A stretch of DNA of 64,000 nt from Sphingopyxis sp. LC81 (GCF_000756375.1 NZ_JNFD01000006.1:1-64000), one strand, 5' to 3'. Numbered from the stretch's first letter, positions 1-9,402 are shown. A program made the numbers and translations. Notes: generated by a model from the letters alone, not told the origin.

Positions 1-1001
1 CCCCCGCCCCCGATCCGGCGACCGCGCGCAGCCGCCTTCCTCTCTTTTTGGGGCTGGGGGCGGTCGCGCTGTTGCTGGCGATCGGATTGTGGGTTGCTGC
101 CCGGCCCGGCCCCGAACAGCTTCAAGGGATGGTCGATGCCGACGAGGTCAATATCGCGACCAAGGCGCTCGCGCGCGTCGATCGCCTGATCGCCGAAGAG
201 GGGCAGGTGGTGAAGCCGGGCACCTTGCTCGCGACGCTTTCCAGCCCCGAGATCGACGCCGGAAAGCAGCAGGCCGAAGCCGCGCTCGCCGGCGCGCGCG
301 CGCTCGAAGCGATCGCCGACGAAGGCGCGCGCCGCGAGGATATTGAATCGGTGAAGTCAGTGTGGCTCGCAGCGCAGGCGGCCGCCAATCTCGCCGCGGT
401 CACCGCGCGGCGATCGGACAATCTGTATGCCGAGGGGGTGATCGCGGCGCAGCGGCGCGACGAGGCGCGCGCCGCGCGCGAAGCCAGCGCCCGCCATGCC
501 GAAGCCGCGCGCCAGCAGTATCTGAAACTCCTGTCCGGCGCGCGCGACGAGGAAAAGCAGGCGGCACGCGCGCAAGTCCAGATCGCCGCCGCCGGGGTTT
601 CGACCGCCGACGCGCTCCAGGCCGAGAAGCATCTGGTCGCGCCGATCGGCGGCGAAATCGTCAAGCGTCTCGCCGAACCGGGGGAGATCGTCGGCCCCGC
701 GGTTCCCGTTTATCAAATCATCGACACCGCGAACCCCTGGGTATCGCTCAATGTTCGCGAGGACCGCTACAAGGGTTTCGACAAGGGGCGGACGATCAAG
801 GGAAATGTTCCCGCGCTGGGCTTGGAAGGGGTGCCATTTCGCGTCACCTTCATCAGCCCGCAGGGCGATTTCGCGACCTGGCGCGCGACGCGCCAGTCGG
901 CGGGCTTCGACATTCGCAGCTTTGAAATCCGGTTGCGCCCGGTGCGCCCGGTCAAGGGGCTGCGCCCCGGGATGAGCGTGCTGTTCGACTGGCCGCAATG
1001 A
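1..1001 (+). CDS. HlyD-family periplasmic adaptor of an efflux system (5' end cut by window)
   Basis: Membrane fusion protein that would link an inner-membrane transporter to an outer-membrane channel. The visible reading frame is open from base 3 with no stop, so the true start probably lies upstream; a TTG at 48 is the first possible start inside the window. A hydrophobic anchor (about 18 residues after the TTG) is followed by a biotinyl-lipoyl-like half motif, a long Ala/Arg-rich coiled-coil hairpin, the second lipoyl half around 'LVAPIGGEIVKRL', and a beta-barrel ending in 'LRPGMSVLFDWPQ', a typical HlyD C-terminal signature. The stop overlaps the next gene (ATGA at 998), so the three genes form one operon. 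The exported substrate cannot be read from sequence. Confidence 0.85.
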   Translation, partial: PAPDPATARSRLPLFLGLGAVALLLAIGLWVAARPGPEQLQGMVDADEVNIATKALARVDRLIAEEGQVVKPGTLLATLSSPEIDAGKQQAEAALAGARALEAIADEGARREDIESVKSVWLAAQAAANLAAVTARRSDNLYAEGVIAAQRRDEARAAREASARHAEAARQQYLKLLSGARDEEKQAARAQVQIAAAGVSTADALQAEKHLVAPIGGEIVKRLAEPGEIVGPAVPVYQIIDTANPWVSLNVREDRYKGFDKGRTIKGNVPALGLEGVPFRVTFISPQGDFATWRATRQSAGFDIRSFEIRLRPVRPVKGLRPGMSVLFDWPQ

Positions 1002-2128
1002 CCGGATTTGCCTTCGCCTTGCGGCGCGAGGTGGCCCATCTGGCGCGCAATCGCTGGGATCTGGCAATGGTGACGCTGTTTCCGGCGATCGCGATATTAA
1101 TCGTCGCGGCGATGCTGATCCACGGCGTGCCGCGCGGGCTGCCGGTGGCGATCGTCGATCAGGACAACAGCGCGTTCAGCCGCGCGGTCGTGCGCGCGGT
1201 TGCCGCCGCGCCCGCGGTCACCATCACCCAGCGTCCCGCCGACTTGCCCGCTGCCGAGGCGCTGGCGCGGTCGGGGACGGTGTGGGCGATCCTTCATGTC
1301 CCGCGCGGCGCCAGCGACGGGCTCACGCGCACCGAAACCCCCGCGATCCACATCTTGTACAACGCCTCCTTCCTCACGATCGGCGCGAGCGCGGCGAGCG
1401 GGATCGGGGCGGCGGTGCAAAATGTGATCGCCGAACGCGGGCTCGATGCGCTGCATGCACGGGGGCTGCCCGCGATCCGCATCGAACCGCCGCGGGTGCA
1501 GGCAACGGTCCTGTTCAATCCGCAAACCAGTTTCGAATGGTATCTCCAGGCGCTGATCCATCCCGCGGTGCTGCATCTGCTCACCGCCTGCGTCGCGGTG
1601 ATGGCGATGGGACGCGAGCTCGAAGGACGTTCGCTCGCGCGCTGGACGCGCGAAACGGGAGGCGGTCTTGCGGCGCTGGTGGGCAAGTTCGCACCCTATC
1701 TCGCCTTGCTCGGGATATGGGCGATGGTGTGGATGATCTGGCTGCTAGGGATACGCGGCTGGACGATGAACGGCAGCCTGATGCTGACCCTGTTCGCGCA
1801 GTTGCTGCTTCTCGCCGGGACCGCGGCGATTTCGATCCTGCTGATCGTCGTCACTCGCAAGCCCAGCTTCGCCTTTTCGGCGAGCGCGCTCTACGCCGGA
1901 TCGGCGCTCGCCTATTCGGGCGGGACGCTGCCGCTCGACGGCGGATCGGGGTTCGCGCGCGGCTGGAGCCAGGCCTTGCCCTTCACCCATTATCTGAAGC
2001 TGCAGATGGATCAGTTTCTCGGTGCGCCGTTTGTGATCGCGCTGCCCGCGCTGTTCGCGCTCACCCTCTATCTCGTCGTTCCACTCGCGATCGCATTGGT
2101 GCTGCTCCGGCGACAGGCTTCCGCCTGA
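998..2128 (+). CDS. ABC-2 type permease, first of a pair
   Basis: Inner-membrane subunit of an ABC-2 exporter, 376 aa. One N-terminal transmembrane helix, a large extracytoplasmic domain (about residues 45-190, with 'VAIVDQDNSAFSRAVVRAV', typical of the YhgE/YbhS-like ABC-2 group), then five C-terminal membrane helices. It starts within the stop codon of the HlyD gene and its own TGA overlaps the ATG of the next permease (TGATG at 2126-2130), so translation is coupled. No ATPase domain is present in this or the neighbouring genes; the nucleotide-binding partner must lie upstream of the window or elsewhere. Confidence 0.85.
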   Translation: MTGFAFALRREVAHLARNRWDLAMVTLFPAIAILIVAAMLIHGVPRGLPVAIVDQDNSAFSRAVVRAVAAAPAVTITQRPADLPAAEALARSGTVWAILHVPRGASDGLTRTETPAIHILYNASFLTIGASAASGIGAAVQNVIAERGLDALHARGLPAIRIEPPRVQATVLFNPQTSFEWYLQALIHPAVLHLLTACVAVMAMGRELEGRSLARWTRETGGGLAALVGKFAPYLALLGIWAMVWMIWLLGIRGWTMNGSLMLTLFAQLLLLAGTAAISILLIVVTRKPSFAFSASALYAGSALAYSGGTLPLDGGSGFARGWSQALPFTHYLKLQMDQFLGAPFVIALPALFALTLYLVVPLAIALVLLRRQASA

Positions 2129-3237
2129 TGGGCTTCACCGCCGCCTTCGTCGATGTATTCCGCAAGGTCCTGTCGACCTTCGCGCTGGCGTCGATCATCA
2201 TCCTCGCGGTGATCCTCTATGGCTTCTATTACCCCGCGCCCTATGCCCATCAGGCGGCGCGCCAATTGCCCGTCGTCGTCGTCGATGAAGAACGCACCGC
2301 GTTGACGCGCCAGCTCATCCGCAACCTGTCCGACGCGCGCGAAGTCCGGATCTCCGCCGAGGCGCCGTCGCTCGCCGCCGCCGAACGGCTTGTCCGCGAG
2401 CGCAAGGCCGACGGTATCCTGCTGCTCTCGGCGGGCCTGACGCGCAGCCTGACGACCGGCGCGCCCGGCGGCGGAATCGGCATCTGGGTCAACGGCACCT
2501 ATCTGATCCGCGCGCGCGACATTGGCGCAGCGGTGCAGGCAGCGGCGGTTGCGGTCGGCATCCAGCGGCTCGGCCCAGTGGCGCAAGGACTGCATCTCCA
2601 GCGCCCGATCGAGATCGTCCAGCGCCCGCTGTTCAACACGCGTGAGGGCTATGCCGATTATGTCTTTCCCGCGGTCGCCGCGATCATCCTTCAGCAGACG
2701 CTGCTTTTCGGATCGGCAATGCTTGTCGCGGGGCGGCGCGAGACCGGCGCGCTGGCGATGGGGCGGACACAATTTCTGGGCACCTGGTGCGCGCTTGCCG
2801 TTCTCGGCTGCCTCGGCGCGATGCTCTATTTCGGCTGGATTTACTGGTATCAGGACATGCCGCGCGCGGGCAATCTGGCGGGATTGCTGATCGCGGTCCC
2901 GTTGTTCGCGGGCGCGGTCGCGGCGCTCGGGATGTTGATCGGCAGCCTGCTCGATCGCGCCGACCGCGCGCTGCACCTGCTGATTCCCACGTCGATCGTC
3001 CTTTTCTTCCTGGCGGGGGCCGCGTGGCCGCTGTCATCGATGCCGACATGGGTCGCGGCGCTGGCGCATCTGTCGCCGGCGACGCTCGGCGCGCAGAGCT
3101 TCGTGCGCCTGAACGAAATGGGGGCATCGCTGTGGGAAATCCGATCCGCGCTCGCGGGCCTCGCCGCGCTGGTCGCGGTCTATGGAGCGGCTGCATTCCT
3201 CCGCATGGGGCGACCGGGATCGAGAGAGGGCCGATAA
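2128..3237 (+). CDS. ABC-2 type permease, second of a pair
   Basis: 369-aa paralogue of the preceding permease with the same architecture: one N-terminal helix ('LASIIILAVILYGFYY'), an extracytoplasmic domain starting 'LPVVVVDEERTALTRQLIRNL', and a cluster of C-terminal helices ending in an Arg-rich tail. I place the start at the ATG overlapping the upstream TGA; a longer frame open from 1282 is only a shadow of the first permease. Two non-identical ABC-2 subunits in tandem suggest a heterodimeric channel working with the HlyD adaptor. The gene is followed at 3326 by a strong terminator, the end of this operon. Confidence 0.85.
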   Translation: MGFTAAFVDVFRKVLSTFALASIIILAVILYGFYYPAPYAHQAARQLPVVVVDEERTALTRQLIRNLSDAREVRISAEAPSLAAAERLVRERKADGILLLSAGLTRSLTTGAPGGGIGIWVNGTYLIRARDIGAAVQAAAVAVGIQRLGPVAQGLHLQRPIEIVQRPLFNTREGYADYVFPAVAAIILQQTLLFGSAMLVAGRRETGALAMGRTQFLGTWCALAVLGCLGAMLYFGWIYWYQDMPRAGNLAGLLIAVPLFAGAVAALGMLIGSLLDRADRALHLLIPTSIVLFFLAGAAWPLSSMPTWVAALAHLSPATLGAQSFVRLNEMGASLWEIRSALAGLAALVAVYGAAAFLRMGRPGSREGR

Positions 3238-3325
3238 CAGGGCAGGATGATGCGTGGATTGCCGGTTGATCCGCGAAATGGAGGAGAGGCGACGGGTAGT
3301 CCCGGGCGGCGCCGACGGATCGGCC

Positions 3326-3366
3326 AAAAAAAAGGGAGGGCCACGGGGTGCCCTCCCTTTTTCTTT
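3326..3366. terminator. Bidirectional rho-independent terminator
   Basis: An A-run (3326-3333), a perfect GGGAGGGC/GCCCTCCC stem around an 8-base loop, and a T-run (3358-3366) give a terminator that works in both directions. It sits between the convergent ends of the ABC permease (3237) and the TonB receptor (3380). Confidence 0.92.
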
Positions 3367-3379
3367 CATTCGTCCCGCG

Positions 3380-6300
3380 TCACTTCATCTTGAAGCGGAC
3401 ACCCACACGGAAGCTGCGGCCCAGCAGGTCGGAATAGGTGCTGTTCGCGGCGAGGCCGGTTTCGGGCAGCAGGATCGGATCGGCGTCGAACACATTGGTG
3501 ACGTTGACGAAGAATTCGGCGTCGCCCTTGGCCATCGCGTCGAACTTGAACGTCGCGTTGAGGTCGACGTAGGTCGCGCCGTCGATGCTGTTGTCCTCGT
3601 AGGTCGGGAACTGGTTGGTCGAGATCGGGCAGCTGGTCCCACATTCGATGCCGGTGGCATCGTACCTGCCGTCGCTCACGCCTCGCGCCGTCGCGGTCAG
3701 CGAGAAATCGTCGGTGTCGTACGACGCGCTGAAGCGGTAGATCCACTTCGGCGTGATCGATTGCGTGCCGGTGCCGACACCCAGCGTCCCGACGGAGTTG
3801 AGCGGCACGAAGCCGGGCACGCCTGTTGTGACGATGTTGTCGATATAGCGCGTCGCCAGGCCGCGCAGGGTGAAATTGCCCCCGGCGAGGGGCATCCGAT
3901 ACGCCGCTTCCAGATCGACGCCGCGCATGACGAGGCTGGAGAAATTGACCGGCTGGCGGCTGATCAGGACGCGCGAAGGATTGGCTGGGTCGGGCGTGAT
4001 TGCCGCGCAGAAGTCCGCGAGCCCCTCGAAGCAGCGGTTGACGATGTCGTCCGCGCTGAGGCTGTCGATCGCTTGTTTCACCTTGATGTCAAAATAGTCG
4101 GCCGACACGCTGAAGCCGGGAATGAAGCGGGGTGTGAAGACCGCGCCGACGTTCCACGAATCCGCCTTCTCCGGTCTCAGGTCCAGATTGCCCGTGATCG
4201 TGCCCAGGTATGAGAGGCTGGAGCCATAAGTGCCGGTCCCCGGCCCCACTCCCGGGAAGAACGGGTTGGTGACGGTGGAGGTGTTGGCCGTACCCGCCTG
4301 GAACAGCTCGTTCAGGTTGGGCGCGCGAATGTCGCGCGAGCGCGTGGCGCGCAGTCGAATGTCGTCGATGGGTTGCCAGGTCGCACCCAGCTTCCATGTC
4401 GTGACATAGCCCGAGGTCGAATAGTCGGTGGCGCGCACCGCCCCGTTGAACTCGAGTCCAAAGCCCAGCGGCACGACCGTTTCGAGATAGGCCTCCTTGA
4501 CGTCGTAGCTGCCCTTGCTGGGGCGGTAGTTGCCGACCGACCAATTGCTGGTCGATGCGCCGGTGGCTGGGTTGAAGACGGGTTGGAACTCGGCGGGCAC
4601 GGACCCGTCGATCTCTTCCTTGCGATACTCGGCGCCGACCGCGATGCTGACGTCGCCCGCCCAGGTCGCGAAAGGCGTGAGCGACAGGTTGGCGCCGATC
4701 ACGGTCTGTTCGAGCGTCTGATCGCGGAATGGATCGCCGAGGATATAATCGACCGCCGCCGGATCGGCGACGCCAATGCCCAGCAGGTTGAGCGGGCGGC
4801 AGTTGGGATCGTCGTCCGCCGCGCTGGCGTTGACGTTGATCAGGCACTGGATCGAACCGACCGGAAGGCCGCGCGGGTTGCCGGCCGGCGCGAACACGGC
4901 GGCGAGCGCGTTGTTCCTGCGCACCGTTTGCTGGATATTGGTCAGCTGCTCGTGCAACTCGGCGCGGCCGTACTGGGCATAGACGTCCCAGCCCGCCGGT
5001 TTTCCGAAAGCCTCGAAATCACCCTCGGCGCCGATCACATAGCGCTGCACCTTGCGCTCGTTGTTCGAGCCGCGGCCGGGCAAGTCGACGGCGGTCGTCG
5101 CCAGCGTGGCGCTGGTCAGGCCAGCCAGGCGCGTCGGTCCGAGCGCATTATAGAGGAACGCGTTGCAGGTTGTCGGAGCCGCCGCCGCGGTCGCCGCCGT
5201 GCCGCAACCGGTCGCGCTCAGCGAAAGGCCGGTCATCAGGTTCGGACCCGCGTTGAACAGTGTTTCCTGCCGATTGTACGAGGCTTCTGCGAAAAGCGTG
5301 ACCCCGTCGCTGACCTCGAAGCTCAGCCGGCCGAAGAGGCCATAGCGGTCTTCTTCCGGGCTGAGGCCGATGCGGCGGCCCGAATCATTGACCTGCCAGT
5401 CGCCGCCTTGCGTCAGCTGCGGCACTGCCGAGCAGGCCGGCGAAGGGAAGGTCAACGCGCCGAACTGGTACTGGTTGATCGACCCGCCCTGTCCGAAATA
5501 GGTTCCGCACAGGCGATTTGCCGTGCCTCCGGCCGAAGCGGTGATGAGGCCGCCCGGCGTCGAGTTCGCCGCGCCGACCTGGGTCCGGAGCAGATACCGG
5601 GGCACGGTGCTGTTGGCCGTCCAGGCCGGATTCTGGATCCGTACGAAGCCGGTGTGGTTCCAGTCGCGATCGACCTGGAAGATGCCGTCCGAGTGGGCGA
5701 TCTCGCCCGCCACGATCAGGCGGCCACGACCATCGGCGAAGCCGAAGCCGGCGGCAATGTCCGCCGAATAGTTGAAGCCGTCGCCCTCATCGGTCACGCC
5801 GACATCGCCGGATAGCTTCAGCCCGCTGAAGTCTTTGTTCAGGATGAAGTTGGTCACCCCCGCAACCGCGTCGGAGCCATAGGCGGCCGAGGCACCGCCC
5901 GTGACCACTTCGACGCGTTCCACCAGTGACTGTGGGATCGTGTTGATGTCGACCACGCCGCTGGCGGTCGAACCCACGGACCGCCGCCCGTCGATCAGCA
6001 CGAGCGTACGTACGGTGCCGAGGCTGCGCAGGTTGAGCGCATTGATGCCGGCGATGCCGTTACTGAGCTCAAGGCGCGAGTTCGACGGACGGATGGACGC
6101 CGCGAGTGCCGGCATCTGGTTGACGAAATCCGCGATGTTGTTGGTCGGCGAGCTGTTCTGGATATCTTCCTGCGTCAGCACCATCACCGGCGTCGGTGCC
6201 TCGAAGCCGTCGCGCGTGACGCGCGAGCCGGTGACGATGATCGGGTCGCCGGGCGCCGCTTCGACGCTGTCCGGGGCGGCGGTCGCCTCCTGCGCCAGCG

Positions 6301-6394
6301 CCGGGGCACTATGGACCAGCGCGATGGCGGTCATCGCCGCTCCGATCCGGCCTGAGCGGCCCAGCGGTCGATGAATTCGTTCAAAATTACGCAT
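3380..6394 (-). CDS. TonB-dependent outer-membrane receptor (next to acylase)
   Basis: 1004-aa TonB-dependent transporter. A signal peptide ends near 'HSAPALAQEA', then comes a short linker with the TonB-box-like 'DPIIVTGSRV', a plug domain ('LNLRSLGTVRTLVLIDGRR', 'VERVEVVTGGASAAYGSDAVAGVTNFIL'), and a long beta-barrel ending in an aromatic/basic strand 'FRVGVRFKMK'. I chose the ATG at 6394, which has AAAGGGGAC upstream and gives a clean signal peptide, over one 36 bases further up. It is divergent from the penicillin-acylase-family gene across a 395-bp spacer. The ligand is unknown; a peptide or acylated amine taken up for the acylase is a guess from position only. Confidence 0.9.
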   Translation of the reverse strand: MRNFERIHRPLGRSGRIGAAMTAIALVHSAPALAQEATAAPDSVEAAPGDPIIVTGSRVTRDGFEAPTPVMVLTQEDIQNSSPTNNIADFVNQMPALAASIRPSNSRLELSNGIAGINALNLRSLGTVRTLVLIDGRRSVGSTASGVVDINTIPQSLVERVEVVTGGASAAYGSDAVAGVTNFILNKDFSGLKLSGDVGVTDEGDGFNYSADIAAGFGFADGRGRLIVAGEIAHSDGIFQVDRDWNHTGFVRIQNPAWTANSTVPRYLLRTQVGAANSTPGGLITASAGGTANRLCGTYFGQGGSINQYQFGALTFPSPACSAVPQLTQGGDWQVNDSGRRIGLSPEEDRYGLFGRLSFEVSDGVTLFAEASYNRQETLFNAGPNLMTGLSLSATGCGTAATAAAAPTTCNAFLYNALGPTRLAGLTSATLATTAVDLPGRGSNNERKVQRYVIGAEGDFEAFGKPAGWDVYAQYGRAELHEQLTNIQQTVRRNNALAAVFAPAGNPRGLPVGSIQCLINVNASAADDDPNCRPLNLLGIGVADPAAVDYILGDPFRDQTLEQTVIGANLSLTPFATWAGDVSIAVGAEYRKEEIDGSVPAEFQPVFNPATGASTSNWSVGNYRPSKGSYDVKEAYLETVVPLGFGLEFNGAVRATDYSTSGYVTTWKLGATWQPIDDIRLRATRSRDIRAPNLNELFQAGTANTSTVTNPFFPGVGPGTGTYGSSLSYLGTITGNLDLRPEKADSWNVGAVFTPRFIPGFSVSADYFDIKVKQAIDSLSADDIVNRCFEGLADFCAAITPDPANPSRVLISRQPVNFSSLVMRGVDLEAAYRMPLAGGNFTLRGLATRYIDNIVTTGVPGFVPLNSVGTLGVGTGTQSITPKWIYRFSASYDTDDFSLTATARGVSDGRYDATGIECGTSCPISTNQFPTYEDNSIDGATYVDLNATFKFDAMAKGDAEFFVNVTNVFDADPILLPETGLAANSTYSDLLGRSFRVGVRFKMK

Positions 6395-6789
6395 GTCAGC
6401 AGTCCCCTTTTGCCCAAAGGGCCGAGCCACACGCCGCCCGAGGCGTGCCCCGGCCTTGTGCCGGGTTGGCTGCCCTGTTTTGTCCTACCTGTTCGTTCGG
6501 CGGATGCTTGGCTCCGCCTTCTTATATTTGGTGATGTTCGTTATACGGTCCGGCCATCGTCGCAGCCAATGCGCGCCGACCGCCGGTTTCGTGACAGCGA
6601 GGTTACAGGGTGGTTGCGGGGGGTCAACAGCTGGGCCGCTAACCTGGCGATATGGACATATAGCCCGAAGATATGGCGTCGCCGAATAGCTTGCAGTTAT
6701 AGGACGCAGCCCGCTTGCTATGGCCTTGCGGTGCGATGCTGCGATAGGGTCGCATTTCGTCATTTTCATATCTGATCGGGGAGGGCCTG
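6395..6789. other. Divergent regulatory region between TonB receptor and acylase
   Basis: 395-bp non-coding spacer holding the promoters of two divergent genes. It is clearly more AT-rich than its surroundings in two patches (about 6525-6550 and 6645-6700). Two GATATGG heptamers start at 6649 and 6670, 21 bases (two helical turns) apart. The only structured site I can point to is the dyad at 6658-6676, listed separately. No credible ORF: the frames open here lack coding character and run across both strands. Confidence 0.5.
6658..6676. promoter_or_regulatory. Candidate LysR-type operator upstream of acylase (weak copy)
   Basis: ATATAGC-N5-GATATGG, a 7-5-7 imperfect dyad with the T-N11-A core of LysR sites (T6661, A6673). 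It resembles the better dyads at 16777 and 17755 and lies about 114 bases before the acylase start. It is the weakest of the three: 11 of 14 arm positions match the 16777 copy. Confidence 0.35.
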
Positions 6790-9174
6790 TTGATCCAGCG
6801 CCGCGCGTTTCTGCTGGCTTCGGTCGCGCTTGTCGCGATGCCGGGGAGCCTTTTCGCGAAACCCCGGGTCAAGGGCACCGCGCAAACGATCCGCCTGTCC
6901 GGCGCGCGCGCGCCGGTCGAGGTGATCGAAGACGAGCTGGGGGTGCCGCACGTCCGCGCCGCCTCGCTGCACGATGCCTTCTTCGGGCAGGGCTATCTCG
7001 TCGCGCGCGACCGGTTATTCCAGATCGACATGGAGCATCGCCGCGACATGGGGCGGATGGCCGAGGCTTTCGGACCGCGTTTCGTCGCCGCCGACAAGGC
7101 GGCGCGGCTCTTCCTCTATCGCGGCGACGTCGAAGCCGAGCTCGCGGCGCTGCCACCCGACGTGCTCGAATGCGCGCGCGGCTATGTCGCCGGGGTCAAC
7201 GCCCGGATCGCGGAACTCGCCGCCGATCCGGCGCAGCTGCCGCTCGAATATGGCATATTGGGGATCAGCCCGCTGCGCTGGGAGATGGCCGATCTGGTGC
7301 GCAACCGCGGTATCGGCATGGGCGACGCCGACGACGAGGTGCGCCGCGCACAGCTGCAGGCGCGCGGGCTGCTCGACGCCGACCAGCTGATGGTGCCGCT
7401 GCGCCCCGCCTGGTCCTTTACCGTGCCCGACGGGCTCGATTGCTCGGCGGTGAGCGACGCCGACCTCGGCGTCCTTGATCCGGCGAACCGGCCGATGGAT
7501 TTCGACCCGGTGCAGGAAGCATCGCTCGACCCCGAACAACGCTGGACCGACCGCTTCGCACTCGGCAGCAACGCGTGGACGATTTCGCCGTCGCGCAGCG
7601 CGACGGGACGGCCGATCCTCGCCAATGATCCGCACCTCGGCATCGGGCGTTCCAGCCCGCGGCATATGTGCCATCTGTCGGCGCCGGGGCTCGACGTCAT
7701 CGGCGCGGGCGCGCCGGGGTTGCCCGGGATCATGCAGGGGCACACCGACCGCTTCGCCTTCGGCCGCACCAATTTCCACATCGACCAGACCGACCTGTTC
7801 GTCCTGCGCACCAAGGAAGGCGATCCGGGCCGCTACTGGCACAAGGGCAAGTGGAAGGCGTTCGAGACCTTCGAGGACGAAATACTGGTCAAGGGCGCGC
7901 CGAGCGAGCGCGTGACGCTGCGCTATGCCGCGGGCCGCCCGATCGTGTCGCAAGACGCCGCGCGACACCGCGCGGTTGCGTTCGCCACGGTCAGCATGCT
8001 GCCCGGCGCCAACCAGCGGTTCGCGATCATCGCGATCAACCTGTCGAAGGACTGGGCATCGCTGCGGCAGGCGTTCAAGCTGCACGTGTCGCCGACCAAC
8101 CTCCATTATGCCGACATCGACGGCAACACGGGCTGGCAGACGATCGGCTTCACCCCGCGCCGACCGAAGCACGACGGGCTGTTTCCTGCGCCGGGCGATG
8201 GCGCTTTCGACTGGACGGGTATCTTGCCTGTCGAGGATATGCCCCACGTCTATAACCCGCGCGAGGGCTGGTTCGCCTCGGCGAACCAGATGAACCTGCC
8301 CACGGGCTATCCGTATCGCGAGCGGATCATCAGCTTCAGCTGGAGCGACCCCTTCCGCTACGATCGCGTCGCCGAGGTGCTGCGTAGCCAGCCGAAGCAC
8401 CGGATCGAGGACAGCATCGCGCTGCAGCACGACGTCCAGTCGCTTCCGGCGCGGGCGCTGCTGAAGCTCCTTCCCGCCAATCCCTCGGCGGCGGCGGCCC
8501 CTGCCGCCGCTTTGCTCCGGCGATGGGATTGCGGGATCGAGGCGGATAGTGCTGCCGCGCTGCTTTATGAAATGGTGATGCCGGCGCTTTCGACAGCCTT
8601 TTACGACCGGATCGTGCCCGCGAGCGCGCGCGACCTGATCGCGTCGGTAAATTTGTCTGAAATGCTGCGCCTTCTCGCGTTGCCTGACAAGCGCTTGGGC
8701 GACAACCCCGCCGCGACGCGCGACGCGCTGGTCGACGGCGCGCTGGCGGCGGGATGGACGAAGGCGGTCGAACTCGGCGGCCCCGATCCGGCGCGCTGGC
8801 GGTGGGGCGACCTGCACGGCGTCACGATCGCGCATCCGCTGGCATCGAACCCGGCGATCGCGGCCGCCTTTCCCCGGATCGAGGGCGGCCGGTCGGGCGG
8901 CGACGGGACGACGCCGATGGCGCGCGGCTTCAACCCCAAGCGCGGGTTCAACGTGTCGCACGGCGCGAGCTATCTGTTCGTCGCCGACGTCGGCGCGTGG
9001 GACAACAGCCGCTTCCTGCTGCTGCCCGGCCAATCGGCCGATCCGCGCTCGCCGCGCTATCGCGACTTTTATCCTTACTGGCTCGCGGGCGCGATGCAGC
9101 CCTTGTGGTACAGCAAGGCGGCGGTCGACCGGCATGCCGTGGGGCGGCTGGTTCTGGAACCTGCTTCCAGCTAA
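6790..9174 (+). CDS. Penicillin acylase family Ntn-hydrolase (amidase/acylase)
   Basis: 794-aa precursor of a periplasmic N-terminal-nucleophile hydrolase that cleaves amide bonds of acylated amines (family members act on penicillins, N-acyl-homoserine lactones or other N-acyl compounds). It begins at TTG with GGGGAGGG just upstream; the N-terminus 'QRRAFLLASVALVAM' is Tat-like. The autocatalytic site is visible as 'FALGSNAW', with Ser260 as the nucleophile exposed after processing into a roughly 230-residue alpha and 535-residue beta chain, and the beta chain starts with the usual 'SNAW...ILANDPHL' pattern. Further family motifs are 'GHTDRFAFGRTN' and 'DNSRFLLLPGQSADPRSPRY'. The substrate cannot be read from sequence. 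A weak LysR-type dyad upstream hints at co-regulation with the D-glutamate cluster. Confidence 0.88.
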   Translation: MIQRRAFLLASVALVAMPGSLFAKPRVKGTAQTIRLSGARAPVEVIEDELGVPHVRAASLHDAFFGQGYLVARDRLFQIDMEHRRDMGRMAEAFGPRFVAADKAARLFLYRGDVEAELAALPPDVLECARGYVAGVNARIAELAADPAQLPLEYGILGISPLRWEMADLVRNRGIGMGDADDEVRRAQLQARGLLDADQLMVPLRPAWSFTVPDGLDCSAVSDADLGVLDPANRPMDFDPVQEASLDPEQRWTDRFALGSNAWTISPSRSATGRPILANDPHLGIGRSSPRHMCHLSAPGLDVIGAGAPGLPGIMQGHTDRFAFGRTNFHIDQTDLFVLRTKEGDPGRYWHKGKWKAFETFEDEILVKGAPSERVTLRYAAGRPIVSQDAARHRAVAFATVSMLPGANQRFAIIAINLSKDWASLRQAFKLHVSPTNLHYADIDGNTGWQTIGFTPRRPKHDGLFPAPGDGAFDWTGILPVEDMPHVYNPREGWFASANQMNLPTGYPYRERIISFSWSDPFRYDRVAEVLRSQPKHRIEDSIALQHDVQSLPARALLKLLPANPSAAAAPAAALLRRWDCGIEADSAAALLYEMVMPALSTAFYDRIVPASARDLIASVNLSEMLRLLALPDKRLGDNPAATRDALVDGALAAGWTKAVELGGPDPARWRWGDLHGVTIAHPLASNPAIAAAFPRIEGGRSGGDGTTPMARGFNPKRGFNVSHGASYLFVADVGAWDNSRFLLLPGQSADPRSPRYRDFYPYWLAGAMQPLWYSKAAVDRHAVGRLVLEPASS

Positions 9175-9217
9175 TCCGCAAGGCGGGCTAAGGCCGGTGG
9201 ACCTTTTGAACCCTATT

Positions 9218-9396
9218 CCCTCCCCCTTGATGGGGGAGGCAGCGAGACTTGCCAGCTTGCTGGCTAGTCGCAGCGGAGGGGGTGCGGTCTCGGCCTGAAA
9301 CAGCGGCCCATGGACGCACCCTCACCCCCATCCAACTCCGCCTAGTCGCTGCGCGATAAGGCTTCATATCCTTCCTCCATCAAGGGGGGAAGGGGA
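9218..9396. repeat. MITE-like intergenic element with terminal inverted repeats
   Basis: An approximately 180-bp element. Its left end (9218-9239) reads CCCTCCCCCTTGATGGGGGA and its right end (about 9372-9396) is the near inverse complement, sharing CCCCCTTGATGG. Inner segments also pair in part ('GCTAGTCGCAGCGGAGG' against 'CCGCCTAGTCGCTGCG'). It has no coding potential and could fold into one long hairpin. Non-autonomous palindromic elements of this kind are widespread in sphingomonad intergenic regions (general knowledge; not checked here). It separates the acylase from dacB. Confidence 0.6.
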
Positions 9397-9402
9397 GCGG
9401 TC

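Noticed and set aside
7015-9135. A 706-codon open frame on the minus strand opposite the acylase gene
   Set aside because: Composition is Arg/Ala/Gly-rich with no domain; the opposite strand encodes a complete Ntn hydrolase with all motifs. High-GC shadow.
6790-9174. Naming the acylase as a quorum-quenching acyl-homoserine lactone acylase
   Set aside because: The family is clear but the substrate pocket cannot be judged from sequence, and no LuxI/LuxR genes are nearby.
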